This document shows positions 53,416-62,281 of a stretch of 64,000 nucleotides of DNA, piece after piece; the first letter of the stretch is position 1; every line of letters begins with the position of its first letter. This DNA comes from CAYFPX01 sp964519895 (GTDB taxonomy: Bacteria > Myxococcota_A > UBA796 > CAJQPC01), in contig CAZFLE010000027.1 in assembly GCA_964519895.1 (NCBI GenBank), forward strand, positions 1-64,000, in the 5' to 3' direction. A program made the translations under genes and the position numbers. The notes beneath the pieces were generated by a model. It was given only the letters and a program-made list of their open reading frames with translations, did not search any database and was not told where the DNA came from.

Positions 53416-54708
53416 TCAAGGCTCCAGGGCGAAGGTCTCGCCCGGCAGGTACTTGCGGACCCGGTCATCGGCGGTCCGAGCATGGGCCTCCATGCCCTCC
53501 AGCCGGGAGATGCGCGCGGAGACGGGTCCCAGCTCCCGGGTCGCTGCCGACGTCATGCGCTGCCAGGTCAGGGTCTTCAGGAACTTGTGCACCCCCAGGC
53601 CACCGGTGTACCGGGCGGCGCCCCGAGTCGGCAGGATGTGGTTCGGCCCGGACGCCTTGTCGCCGTAGGCCACGGTGGTCTCTTCGCCCAGGAAGAGCGA
53701 GCCGTAGTTCCGCAGCCTGGACAGCCACCAGTCCAGGTCCGCTGCGTGCACCTCCAGGTGCTCGGGGGCGTAGCGGTCGCTGATCGCGGCGGCCTGGTCT
53801 CGGGTGTCGCACACGACCACCTCGCCGCAGCGGTCCCAGGCCTCGGCCGCGGCGTTGCCCGGAGGCAGGGACGCGCACAGGGCCGGGACCCGGGCCAGGA
53901 CCGCGTGGGCCAGGGGCTCGTGGGTCGTCACCAGGATCGCCGGGGTGGTGACCCCGTGCTCGGCCTGGCCGACCAGGTCGCTGGCCACCAGCTCGGGATC
54001 GGCGGTCTCGTCCGCCAGCACCAGGATCTCGCTGGGCCCGGCGTACAGATCGATGCCGCAGCGCCCGGCGAGCTGCTGCTTGGCCTCGGCGACCCAGCGA
54101 TTGCCGGGGCCACACAGGATGTCCGCTGGGTGCCCCGTGAACAGGCCAAAGGCCAGCGCAGCGATGCCCTGGACGCCCCCCAGGCACAGCACCTGGTCGG
54201 CGCCGGCCAGCTCCAAGGCGTAGAGCACCGCCGGGTGAACGGTCTCGCCCCGAGGCGGCGAGGTGGCGATGACCCGATCCACACCGGCCACACGGGCCGG
54301 GGTCACGCTCATCAACGCCGAGGCCACGTGGGCGTAGCGGCCCCCGGGCACGTAGCAGCCGGCGGTCTGCAGCGGCACGAGCCTGTGGCCGGTGAACCGG
54401 CCGGGAGACAGCTCCAGCTCGAACTCCGACAGCGTGGCCAGCTGGGCCTGGGCGAAGCGGCGGATCTGCTGGTGGGCAAAGGCGATGTCGGCCTTGACCT
54501 GGTCCGGGAGTGCAGCGCTCGCCGCGGCAAAGGCGCTGGCCGGCACGACGGCCGGGCCCGTGTAGCCGTCCAGCTCGCGGGCCCAGCGAAGGGCCGCGGC
54601 CTCGCCTCCGGCCTCGAGCTCGGTGAGCATCTCCCTCACCCGGGTCCTGGCCTCGGACTCGCCTGTGGTGGGGCTGACTGTGGCTTGCTTGAGGAGGCGT
54701 TCGGGCAT
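53416..54708 (-). CDS. hpsN: HpsN-like (histidinol-dehydrogenase family) sulfopropanediol 3-dehydrogenase
   Basis: This encodes 430 residues from ATG 54708. It belongs to the HisD superfamily: GCYVPGGRYAHVASALMS, LGGVQGIAALAFG, GPGNRWVAEAKQQL and AGPSEILVLAD. The C-terminal wording NYGSLFLGEETTVAYGDKASGPNHILPT then YTGGLGVHKFLKT is the kind I associate with HpsN rather than with biosynthetic HisD. No other histidine biosynthesis gene is near. HpsN oxidises (S)-dihydroxypropanesulfonate to sulfolactate in two NAD-dependent steps. As the first gene of the operon, with SuyA/SuyB-like genes last, it fits that route. A genuine HisD is the alternative. Confidence 0.75.
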   Translation of the reverse strand: MPERLLKQATVSPTTGESEARTRVREMLTELEAGGEAAALRWARELDGYTGPAVVPASAFAAASAALPDQVKADIAFAHQQIRRFAQAQLATLSEFELELSPGRFTGHRLVPLQTAGCYVPGGRYAHVASALMSVTPARVAGVDRVIATSPPRGETVHPAVLYALELAGADQVLCLGGVQGIAALAFGLFTGHPADILCGPGNRWVAEAKQQLAGRCGIDLYAGPSEILVLADETADPELVASDLVGQAEHGVTTPAILVTTHEPLAHAVLARVPALCASLPPGNAAAEAWDRCGEVVVCDTRDQAAAISDRYAPEHLEVHAADLDWWLSRLRNYGSLFLGEETTVAYGDKASGPNHILPTRGAARYTGGLGVHKFLKTLTWQRMTSAATRELGPVSARISRLEGMEAHARTADDRVRKYLPGETFALEP

Positions 54709-54857
54709 TGGTGACCAGGCTGCCGGGGGAGGAGGCGGTGCGGCCAGCGCGGACTGTACCTGGGGTCCAGTACGGATTCTCAAAATTCCCTTGAGTCGCT
54801 CTGACCGAACTGCCTAGATTGGGTCTCTGGGTGGAACCAGCGGGGCAGGAGGCCAAG

Positions 54858-56792
54858 ATGGCCAACGTCTGGTGGGTGGCGGTGTTGCTCTCGGGCTGTG
54901 CCGAGGATGACCCGCTCTCGTTCGCACGAACCGACTACGGGCTCCAAGCCCTCACGGGCAGCTCGACTGTGGTGCTGTCCGAGGACGGCGACTGGTTGTT
55001 CGCCGTGGATCCAGTGTCCGAGGCGCTGGGCGTCTGGGACCTGGTCCATGACGAGGTGACGACCCTGGATCTCCCGGGAGAGCCCACCCGGATCACCGTC
55101 CTGGGGTCGAACATGCTCGGCGTGTCGCTGCGGGCGGACCGGTCCGTGGCGACCTTCATCTTGGGAGACGACGGCCCGACGCCGTACAAGACCGTCGAGG
55201 TCGGCGCCGAGCCCTACGGCCTGGTCACCGCCCGCACCCGGGATCGGGTGTACGTGGCGCTGTCCCTCGAGGGCCGGGTCGACGAGCTCGACGCCGTGAC
55301 CCTGGAGCCCCTGCGAAGCTGGCGGGTCGCCGACCAGCCCCGGTGGCTGGCAATTCATCCCTCGGAGAACGCGCTGTACGTCGGCTCGGCCCATGAAGGG
55401 CGGCTGACCTGGATCGACCTGGTCGAAGGCACCAAGGATCAGCTGGTGCTGCAGACGACCTACAACACGGGCGATCACCAGGACCCGCTGCCCCGTGCGC
55501 CGCGCATTACGGGTGACCTGTCCGTGGCCTCGGACGGCAGTCAGCTGGCCGTGCCCGTGCAATTCGTCGACGTGGTGCCTGCGGACAGCCAGCTGACCAC
55601 GGCCATGGAGATGGACATGGGGGTCGGTCTCTACTTCCAGGGGTCGAACACCACCGACCCCGGGCGCGACGCTCTGTCTCCGGCGGTGGTGACCTTTCCG
55701 CTGGCCGACGACGGACGCCCCCACGCCCAGGCCCAGGCCCTGTCTCTGGTCCAGGTGCTGGAGTTCGACGACAACCGCTTCTCGGCTCGTAGCTACCCCA
55801 CCGCCGTCCGTCACTCCGCAGACGGCGAGACGTTGGCCGTCACGATGGAGGCCGCGGACACGGTGATCGCCCTGCCGCGGAGCCCCACCAACGGGACCCA
55901 GGGAGCAGGGTCGGGCATCTCCAAGACCGACAGCCACCACAGCCGGACCTGCGAGGGCCCGGTGGGCCTTGCGGCCGATCGCTTCGGTGGCTTCTGGCTG
56001 TGGTGCGAGCTGGATCGGCGGGTCATGCCGCTGGATGACTGGCTCGACGGCATCACCGACCGGTGGAACCAGCCGCGAGAGCGGTTCCGCACCATGACCA
56101 CCGAGCGGCCGACCGAGACGACCGAGCTCGTGCCCTGGCGCCAGGACCCCGACGTCGAGGCTGGCCGACGACTGTTCCACTCGGTCTACGACCCCGGGAT
56201 CACCAACGGCTCCTCGGGCCTGAGCTGCAGCGGCTGCCACTTCGACACCCGCACGGATGGCCTGAGCTGGCAGCTCGAGGGCCGGAGCAGACAGACGCTG
56301 TCGCTGGCCGGCCAGGTCTCCTTGACCGAACCGGTGACCTGGGAGGGGGACGTGCCGACCGTCGAGGACGAAGCCACTCTGGGGGCGAGACGGCTCAACG
56401 CGGACCTGAGTCTGGCCGCAGACGCCGACGTCTCGCCCTTCGCGCAGATCGCCGCCTGGATCGACTTCACCCGCCACGAAGACGTGCCCGAGCAGGACTC
56501 CGACACGGTGGATCGCGGGAACATCCTGTTCCACGACCCGGTCATCGGCTGTGCGGAGTGTCACCCGTCGCCGCTCTACACCGACAACCTTGCCCACGAG
56601 ATCATCCGGGGCGACCCCACCATCACGCCCAGCCTCGTCGGCGTCATGGCCACGGCCCCCTACCTGAGCGATGGCTCAGAGCCGGACCTGGAGGGGCTGT
56701 TGTGGCGCTTCCGGGACGGCGAGATGGGGGACACCTCGGCCCTCGATGAGGGCGAGCTCGCAGACCTGGAGGCGTTCCTGCGGTCCCTGTGA
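54858..56792 (+). CDS. Beta-propeller lipoprotein with two CXXCH heme c sites
   Basis: This encodes 644 residues; ATG 54858 has AGGAGG upstream. The signal ends VAVLLSGC (lipobox, Cys13). Residues ~30-370 resemble a YVTN/seven-bladed propeller (repeated V.L..DG..LFAV.... segments, LAIHPSENALYVG). The C-terminal ~170 residues have LSCSGCHFD and IGCAECHPS, two CXXCH heme-attachment sites, as in di-heme MauG/CCP-like or cytochrome c domains. It is likely a periplasm- or surface-facing electron carrier. It is divergent from the sulfonate operon; a link to sulfite oxidation is possible but unproven. Confidence 0.8.
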   Translation: MANVWWVAVLLSGCAEDDPLSFARTDYGLQALTGSSTVVLSEDGDWLFAVDPVSEALGVWDLVHDEVTTLDLPGEPTRITVLGSNMLGVSLRADRSVATFILGDDGPTPYKTVEVGAEPYGLVTARTRDRVYVALSLEGRVDELDAVTLEPLRSWRVADQPRWLAIHPSENALYVGSAHEGRLTWIDLVEGTKDQLVLQTTYNTGDHQDPLPRAPRITGDLSVASDGSQLAVPVQFVDVVPADSQLTTAMEMDMGVGLYFQGSNTTDPGRDALSPAVVTFPLADDGRPHAQAQALSLVQVLEFDDNRFSARSYPTAVRHSADGETLAVTMEAADTVIALPRSPTNGTQGAGSGISKTDSHHSRTCEGPVGLAADRFGGFWLWCELDRRVMPLDDWLDGITDRWNQPRERFRTMTTERPTETTELVPWRQDPDVEAGRRLFHSVYDPGITNGSSGLSCSGCHFDTRTDGLSWQLEGRSRQTLSLAGQVSLTEPVTWEGDVPTVEDEATLGARRLNADLSLAADADVSPFAQIAAWIDFTRHEDVPEQDSDTVDRGNILFHDPVIGCAECHPSPLYTDNLAHEIIRGDPTITPSLVGVMATAPYLSDGSEPDLEGLLWRFRDGEMGDTSALDEGELADLEAFLRSL

Positions 56793-56813
56793 GGGGCGCC
56801 GCTGCCGGTGCGG

Positions 56814-58094
56814 TCAACCGCCGGATGCGGCGAACAGATCCACCCCGGCCTCCTCGGCGGTGAGGACCTTCTTCACCTTGGTGTCCTTCTGGCGCCTCAG
56901 GTCCACCATGCCTTTCACCTCGCCCCCGCGGATGAGCCCGATCAGGGGGCGATCCCCCTTGGCCGGGGGCTTGGGCCGGCCGAGCACCAGGCCCAGCTGG
57001 TCGTTGGAGAGCTTCACCAGCGAACCCAGCGGCAGCGGACCCTTGTAGTCGCAGAAGGCCTGGATCAGCTCGGGCTCGATCCAGGGCAGCTTGCCCTGGC
57101 GCATGATCTTGAGGGCCTTGAAGGGGGGCACCCGGGACTTCTTCTCCCGGGGCAGGGTGACCTCGATGTAGGTCTCGACCATGCCCAGGAGCTTGCCGAG
57201 CAGACCCCCGTCGCCGCCGCCGCGCACGGACCGGCACTCGTGCACGACCAGGGCCTGGGCGATCGCGCTGGCCCCGAGCCCCGGGTAGCGGAAGATCGGC
57301 TGCACGGCCTGGTCGGGGTCCTTGGTCTCGACGATGCCACCTAGGATGCCGGCGAGTCCCAGGGTGAGCAGGTGCTGGCGGGGCAGCTTGAGCCACAGGC
57401 CAAAGCCGATGGCTTCGATCGCGACAGCCCCTCGGACCATCGAGTGGGGTGGGGGCCGCCCTGGCCGGTGCAAGGTGGTCAGGAGCTGGTAGATCGCGCC
57501 GTGGGTGCCCATGTTGTCGATCGCCAGCTGCAGCGTGCGCTTGAGTGGAACCAGGCTCGGGGCCCGGCCCTCGGCGTGTTCGGCGTACAGGGTGTCTACC
57601 AGCTCGACCAGGCTGGTGTAGAGCCAGACCGCGAGCTTGTCGGGTTCGAAGCGGAACGTGGCTGTGGCGGCGCCGGCGGCCTCTGCGACCTCCAGGCCCC
57701 CGTAGTCGGTCTGGAAGCCCGGCTTCATCTTGGGCAGCGACTCGGCCAGGTCTCGCACGAAGGCCTCGATGCCCTCGCGCTTGAGTGAGGGGTCGAAGCG
57801 CAGGTCGTTGGCCTTCAGCGGGATCAGCTTCTGGCTGAGCATCGTGGCCCGCTCCCAGGTCGCCGGGTCGAGCTTCAGCAGCTGGCCGTTCAGGAAGAAC
57901 TCGTGCTCCAGCAGCTGCAGGTGCATCGGCTCGCCGCCGCCCTGGAAGTGGCCCTCCAGTGCCTTGACCAGGTCGTCGACCAGCCGGGTGACCGTGTCGT
58001 TGTTCGGGGCGTAGAGCGTCAGCGCCCGTGTGACGCCCTGGATCAGTGCCACGATCTCGCTGGCCGCCGCGGTGTAGGCCTGGTCGTCCGTCAT
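56814..58094 (-). CDS. HD-like (degenerate phosphohydrolase) protein
   Basis: This encodes 426 residues; the start overlaps the HEAT gene stop (ATGA). There is an N-terminal helical domain, then a middle with HLLTLGLAGILGG and ALVVHECRSV, spaced like HD-GYP relatives but without a clear HD or GYP motif, so catalysis seems lost. The C-terminal ~80 residues carry PLGSLVKLSNDQLGLVLG, as in the C-terminal extension of HD-GYP proteins (GSLVxLSxGxxGxV). No signal peptide is seen. It may bind HEAT partners or act as a scaffold. Only general features are visible. Confidence 0.55.
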   Translation of the reverse strand: MTDDQAYTAAASEIVALIQGVTRALTLYAPNNDTVTRLVDDLVKALEGHFQGGGEPMHLQLLEHEFFLNGQLLKLDPATWERATMLSQKLIPLKANDLRFDPSLKREGIEAFVRDLAESLPKMKPGFQTDYGGLEVAEAAGAATATFRFEPDKLAVWLYTSLVELVDTLYAEHAEGRAPSLVPLKRTLQLAIDNMGTHGAIYQLLTTLHRPGRPPPHSMVRGAVAIEAIGFGLWLKLPRQHLLTLGLAGILGGIVETKDPDQAVQPIFRYPGLGASAIAQALVVHECRSVRGGGDGGLLGKLLGMVETYIEVTLPREKKSRVPPFKALKIMRQGKLPWIEPELIQAFCDYKGPLPLGSLVKLSNDQLGLVLGRPKPPAKGDRPLIGLIRGGEVKGMVDLRRQKDTKVKKVLTAEEAGVDLFAASGG

Positions 58095-59719
58095 CCGGAG
58101 TCCCGCCAGGCCTTGTCGATGGCCTGCTTCACGTCGTTGGGGTGGAACCACTTGCCGCGGAACTCGCCCAGGAGCTCCCGTGCCTGGGGCAGGCGCATGC
58201 CCGCCAGCGCCTTGGCGGCCAGCAGCTGGTGCCGCACGCCGCCCTTGTCGAGCCCCATGGTCTTGCGGCCCAGGGTCTTGCGGAAGTACTCCAGGGTGCG
58301 CAGGTCCTGGAGGGCGGCCACCGCCCCATACAGCCCCTCTTGCTCGTCCGGGTCCCACTTGCCGAAGTTCGGGCTCTTCAGGCCCTCGAGCAGCGCGTAG
58401 CCGACCCGCTTGTCCCCCGATGCACCCAGCACGCCCATCGCCAGCAGGCGGTTCTCCTTGTCCGGATCGTTCAGCGCTCGGCCCAGCCCGATCCGGGCGG
58501 ACTCGTGGTAGCGGCCCTTCATGGCCTGCAGCGCCGCCCGACGTCGGGTGGTGAGCCGGCTGGACAGGGCCTTGGACAGGGTCTCGAGGGCGGCCGGGCT
58601 CCCGATGGCCCCCAGGGCCGCCAGGGCATCCAGGGCGACCGCTTCGTCGGGATCCTCGATCCGGCGCTCGTAGAAGCGGGTCAGATCCACCCCGGCGGCC
58701 AGGAGCACGTCTCGAAGGCCTTCGGCGGTCTGACCTGGGGGAAGGGCCGTCAACAGCGCGACCATGCCGTCGGGCTCGGCCTGGACCAGCGGGACCAGCG
58801 CGTCGCGGAGTGCGTCGGGTGCCACGGCGTAGAGGGGCGCCAGCTTCTCCATGCGCTCGGGCTGCATGATCGCGGCGCGGTCCGCGGCGGACTCGCCCAG
58901 GCAGTGCACCATCGCCGCGACCCCTTCGGCGTCGCCGGTCGCGAGCAGACTGTCGTACATGTCGACCACCAGGGGACTCGCGCCCTCCTGGTCGCCGCCG
59001 ACGCGCCGGGCGATGTCCATGAAGCGGGCGAAGTCCGGGCGGCCTTCGATGGCGGTCGAGACCCGCTCGCCCAGCTGCGCCACCGACTCCCCGCCGCTCA
59101 CTGGGCCCCGGGCTCCGGCCACCCACTGCAAGTCCCCACCGGTCTGGAGCACCCGCAGGTCCGACGCGGACAGCGCGAGCTTCACGTCGCCCTTCTGGGC
59201 GCTCGCGTCCAGCCCTGATCCGGACCTGGCCTGGGCCAGCTTGCCCTCGGCCATGTCGGCCTGGGCACCGGTGGCGATGGCATCGACCGCGTAGTGCCGG
59301 ATCGTGCGGAAGTTCCGGGACCACAGCAGCGTCACCAGGTCGTCTTCCGAGCCCTTGGGGTCGGTGCCGAGCACGTCGACGAGACCGCGCAGCTCCTCGG
59401 TCTCCAGGCCCTGGAGCAAGGTCAGCTCCCGCACGCCGTCCAGGTAGAGCCGGAACAGGTAGGGGATGCGCTCGTCGACCGCCAGCACGGGCTTGCCGTC
59501 GTAGACCGGACCAAAAGACGTCAGGCCCACGGTCATCGGGCCCTCGGCCGTGGCTTCCTTGGCGGCGTGCTCCAGCTTGGCCAGCAGCCTGTCGGCCATC
59601 TCGCCCTGGCCTTCGTACAGACGCATGCCCTTGATGGTGCGATCCATCGAGGTGAACACTGCGGCGACCCGAGAGAGCGGCGTCCAGCCTGGTTCCCGGG
59701 GAGGAGGGACGTCGGCCAC
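58091..59719 (-). CDS. HEAT-repeat protein
   Basis: This encodes 542 residues from GTG 59719 (weak ribosome site; an ATG a few codons in is an alternative). The N-terminal ~180 residues share a fold-like pattern with the next gene product (N-terminal helices then GLTSFGPVYDGKPV..., as seen in HEAT proteins of this group). The C-terminal half is made of HEAT/Armadillo-like helical pairs (EAVALDALAALGAIGSPAALETLSKAL, NRLLAMGVLGASGDKRVGYALLEGL, HQLLAAKALAGMRLPQARELL). It probably binds proteins. It is coupled to the HD-like gene and follows DUF4846. Confidence 0.7.
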   Translation of the reverse strand: MADVPPPREPGWTPLSRVAAVFTSMDRTIKGMRLYEGQGEMADRLLAKLEHAAKEATAEGPMTVGLTSFGPVYDGKPVLAVDERIPYLFRLYLDGVRELTLLQGLETEELRGLVDVLGTDPKGSEDDLVTLLWSRNFRTIRHYAVDAIATGAQADMAEGKLAQARSGSGLDASAQKGDVKLALSASDLRVLQTGGDLQWVAGARGPVSGGESVAQLGERVSTAIEGRPDFARFMDIARRVGGDQEGASPLVVDMYDSLLATGDAEGVAAMVHCLGESAADRAAIMQPERMEKLAPLYAVAPDALRDALVPLVQAEPDGMVALLTALPPGQTAEGLRDVLLAAGVDLTRFYERRIEDPDEAVALDALAALGAIGSPAALETLSKALSSRLTTRRRAALQAMKGRYHESARIGLGRALNDPDKENRLLAMGVLGASGDKRVGYALLEGLKSPNFGKWDPDEQEGLYGAVAALQDLRTLEYFRKTLGRKTMGLDKGGVRHQLLAAKALAGMRLPQARELLGEFRGKWFHPNDVKQAIDKAWRDSG

Positions 59720-59737
59720 CCGGAGACTCTACCGCGG

Positions 59738-60487
59738 TCACCGACTCCAGCGGCGCAGGTCTTCGGCGCCGAGTGGCCAGTGGGGCAGGGCCACGCCGTC
59801 GTCCCAGGTCCACCAGCCGTCCTGGGGTCCCAGCTCTACGTGGAAGTCCTGGGCGGGCATGAAGCCTTCGCCGATCAGCACACGGGTCTCGTCTGAGCGG
59901 GTGACCACGTCCAGGATGACCACCGCGTGTCCCGGGAAGCCGCCCTCGACCAGCACGTCTCCGGCTCGGGGCGTCACGGCCATGCGGGTGTCGTGGGCCT
60001 GGAGTGACGCGGTGCCCGCGTAGTTGAAGAGCTGCCGCAGGTAGCCGTTCCAGGACCGGTCCCCGCCGGAGACCCAGGCCAGGTGGCCGTCGCGCACGAC
60101 CGGCCGCTGGCCGCTGGCCCAGGTGGCCCACGCCATGGGGTCCCCTGACGTGGCGTGGAACGTCACCGTCTGTCCGGTCTGGCGCTGGAATTCGGCCCGC
60201 AGGCGCAAGGCGCTGTCGGCGCACTGCTGCAGGTCTCCGGAGACCATGGGCAGGTTGATCACCCGGGCGGGGTGGCGCACGATCCGGCCGTCGTGGGTCC
60301 GGACCGCGCGGTCGGCGGGCTCGACGGGCAGCCCGCCGAGCCACTGCCCGAACAGGTCCTGCTGGCGGCGGATGAAGCCGTCGGGGACCGGGAAGGCCTG
60401 GTTCAGCGGGACCGAGTCCGGCGTGGACCAGGCCCGGGGCGGGCTGGGCACGTCGGCGATCGAGAGAAAGGGGAGCCACCACCACAT
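59738..60487 (-). CDS. DUF4846 exported protein
   Basis: This encodes 249 residues. The N-terminus MWWWLPFLSIADV is a short hydrophobic signal. DUF4846 features follow: PDGFIRR, FGQWLGGLPVEP, DLQQCADSALRLRAEF (~86-101), then YAGTASL, PRAGDVLVEGGFPGHAVVILDV (~175-196) and GEGFMPAQDFHVEL. The PGHAVVI segment has the look of a NlpC/P60-like catalytic His region, but no nucleophile is obvious. It is probably periplasmic. It ends 18 bases before the HEAT gene, so the three genes form an operon. Confidence 0.8.
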   Translation of the reverse strand: MWWWLPFLSIADVPSPPRAWSTPDSVPLNQAFPVPDGFIRRQQDLFGQWLGGLPVEPADRAVRTHDGRIVRHPARVINLPMVSGDLQQCADSALRLRAEFQRQTGQTVTFHATSGDPMAWATWASGQRPVVRDGHLAWVSGGDRSWNGYLRQLFNYAGTASLQAHDTRMAVTPRAGDVLVEGGFPGHAVVILDVVTRSDETRVLIGEGFMPAQDFHVELGPQDGWWTWDDGVALPHWPLGAEDLRRWSR

Positions 60488-60520
60488 GTCGGGTCTGACA
60501 GTGGCGGCGCTCCGGGGTTC

Positions 60521-61159
<639 letters not shown>

Positions 61160-61248
61160 CGGGGGTCCTCCTTTCCCGGCGGGTGCTGTAGCGTCGCAGC
61201 CCGCCGCCGTAGACGCAAGCCCCTGCCGTCCCCAGTTATGCGCGGGCG

Positions 61249-62280
61249 GTGGCCACCCTCTCCTTCCAGGACATCCAGAAGAGCTACGGCGACGTCGAAG
61301 TCCTCAAGGGCGTCGACCTGTCCGTCGCCGACGGCGAATTCGTGGTGCTGGTCGGCCCTTCGGGCTGCGGCAAGAGCACGCTGATGCGGTGCGTCGCGGG
61401 GCTCGAGGACATCACTTCGGGGGAGCTCCAGATCGATGGCCAGCGGGTCAACGAGCGACCTCCCCGTGACCGCGACGTGGCGATGGTGTTCCAGAGCTAC
61501 GCGCTCTACCCCCACATGACCGTGCGCCAGAACATGGCGTTCGCCCTCAAGGTCCGAAAGTGGGCCCAGGCCGACATCGACCGTGCGGTGGGCGATGCTG
61601 CGGAGATGCTGGGCCTGACCCCGCTCCTGGATCGGCTGCCCAAGGCGATGAGCGGCGGTCAGCGCCAGCGGGTGGCGATGGGCCGGGCCATCGTGCGGCG
61701 GCCCAAGGTCTTCCTGTTCGACGAGCCCCTGTCCAACCTGGACGCCGCGCTGCGCAACCAGATGCGCGTGGAGCTCAAGCGGCTGCACAAGCAGCTCGAC
61801 GCGACCATCCTGTACGTGACCCACGACCAGGTCGAGGCGCTCACCCTGGCGGACCGCATCGTGATCCTGGACAAGGGCGTGCTCCAACAGGTCGGCACCC
61901 CCCAGGAGATCTTCGACACGCCGGCCAACACCTTCGTGGCCACGTTCATCGGCTCCCCGGCCATGAACCTGCTCGACGGGGTGGGGGACGGCCAGACCGT
62001 CCAGGTGGGGGCGCTGAGCGTCGCCGGATCGGTGCCAGGGCCGGTCACGGTGGGCGTGCGCCCTCACGAAGTGGTGGTCGGCCGCGGCGACGCCCAGGCC
62101 ACGGTCGACGTGGTCGAGCACCTGGGCTGGGAGGTGCACCTGCACCTGACCCTGGGCGGGCAGACGCTGACCGCGCGAGCCGAGACGGCCGAGCTCGGTC
62201 CCATCGCGGTCGGCGACACCGTGGCGGTGTCCCTGGGCCGGGCGCGGCTGTTCGACGTGGACTCCGGCGTGGCGCTCTGA
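61249..62280 (+). CDS. ABC transporter ATP-binding protein, MalK/UgpC family
   Basis: This encodes 343 residues from GTG 61249. The ATPase motifs are Walker A GPSGCGKST (~37-45), the Q-loop MVFQSYALYPHM, the signature MSGGQRQRVA (~134-143), Walker B VFLFDEP and the H-loop VTHDQ. The C-terminal ~110 residues are the TOBE/regulatory domain typical of carbohydrate importers (MsmK/UgpC/MalK), including VGVRPHEVVVGRG. It energises uptake together with the binding protein-permease gene that begins one base after its stop. Confidence 0.93.
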   Translation: MATLSFQDIQKSYGDVEVLKGVDLSVADGEFVVLVGPSGCGKSTLMRCVAGLEDITSGELQIDGQRVNERPPRDRDVAMVFQSYALYPHMTVRQNMAFALKVRKWAQADIDRAVGDAAEMLGLTPLLDRLPKAMSGGQRQRVAMGRAIVRRPKVFLFDEPLSNLDAALRNQMRVELKRLHKQLDATILYVTHDQVEALTLADRIVILDKGVLQQVGTPQEIFDTPANTFVATFIGSPAMNLLDGVGDGQTVQVGALSVAGSVPGPVTVGVRPHEVVVGRGDAQATVDVVEHLGWEVHLHLTLGGQTLTARAETAELGPIAVGDTVAVSLGRARLFDVDSGVAL

Positions 62281-62281
62281 G

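Noticed and set aside
53416..54708. Histidine biosynthesis operon (hisD)
   Set aside because: No other his genes are near; the sequence near the C-terminus and the dehydrogenase/SuyAB-like neighbours fit HpsN better, although a HisD cannot be excluded without a phylogeny.
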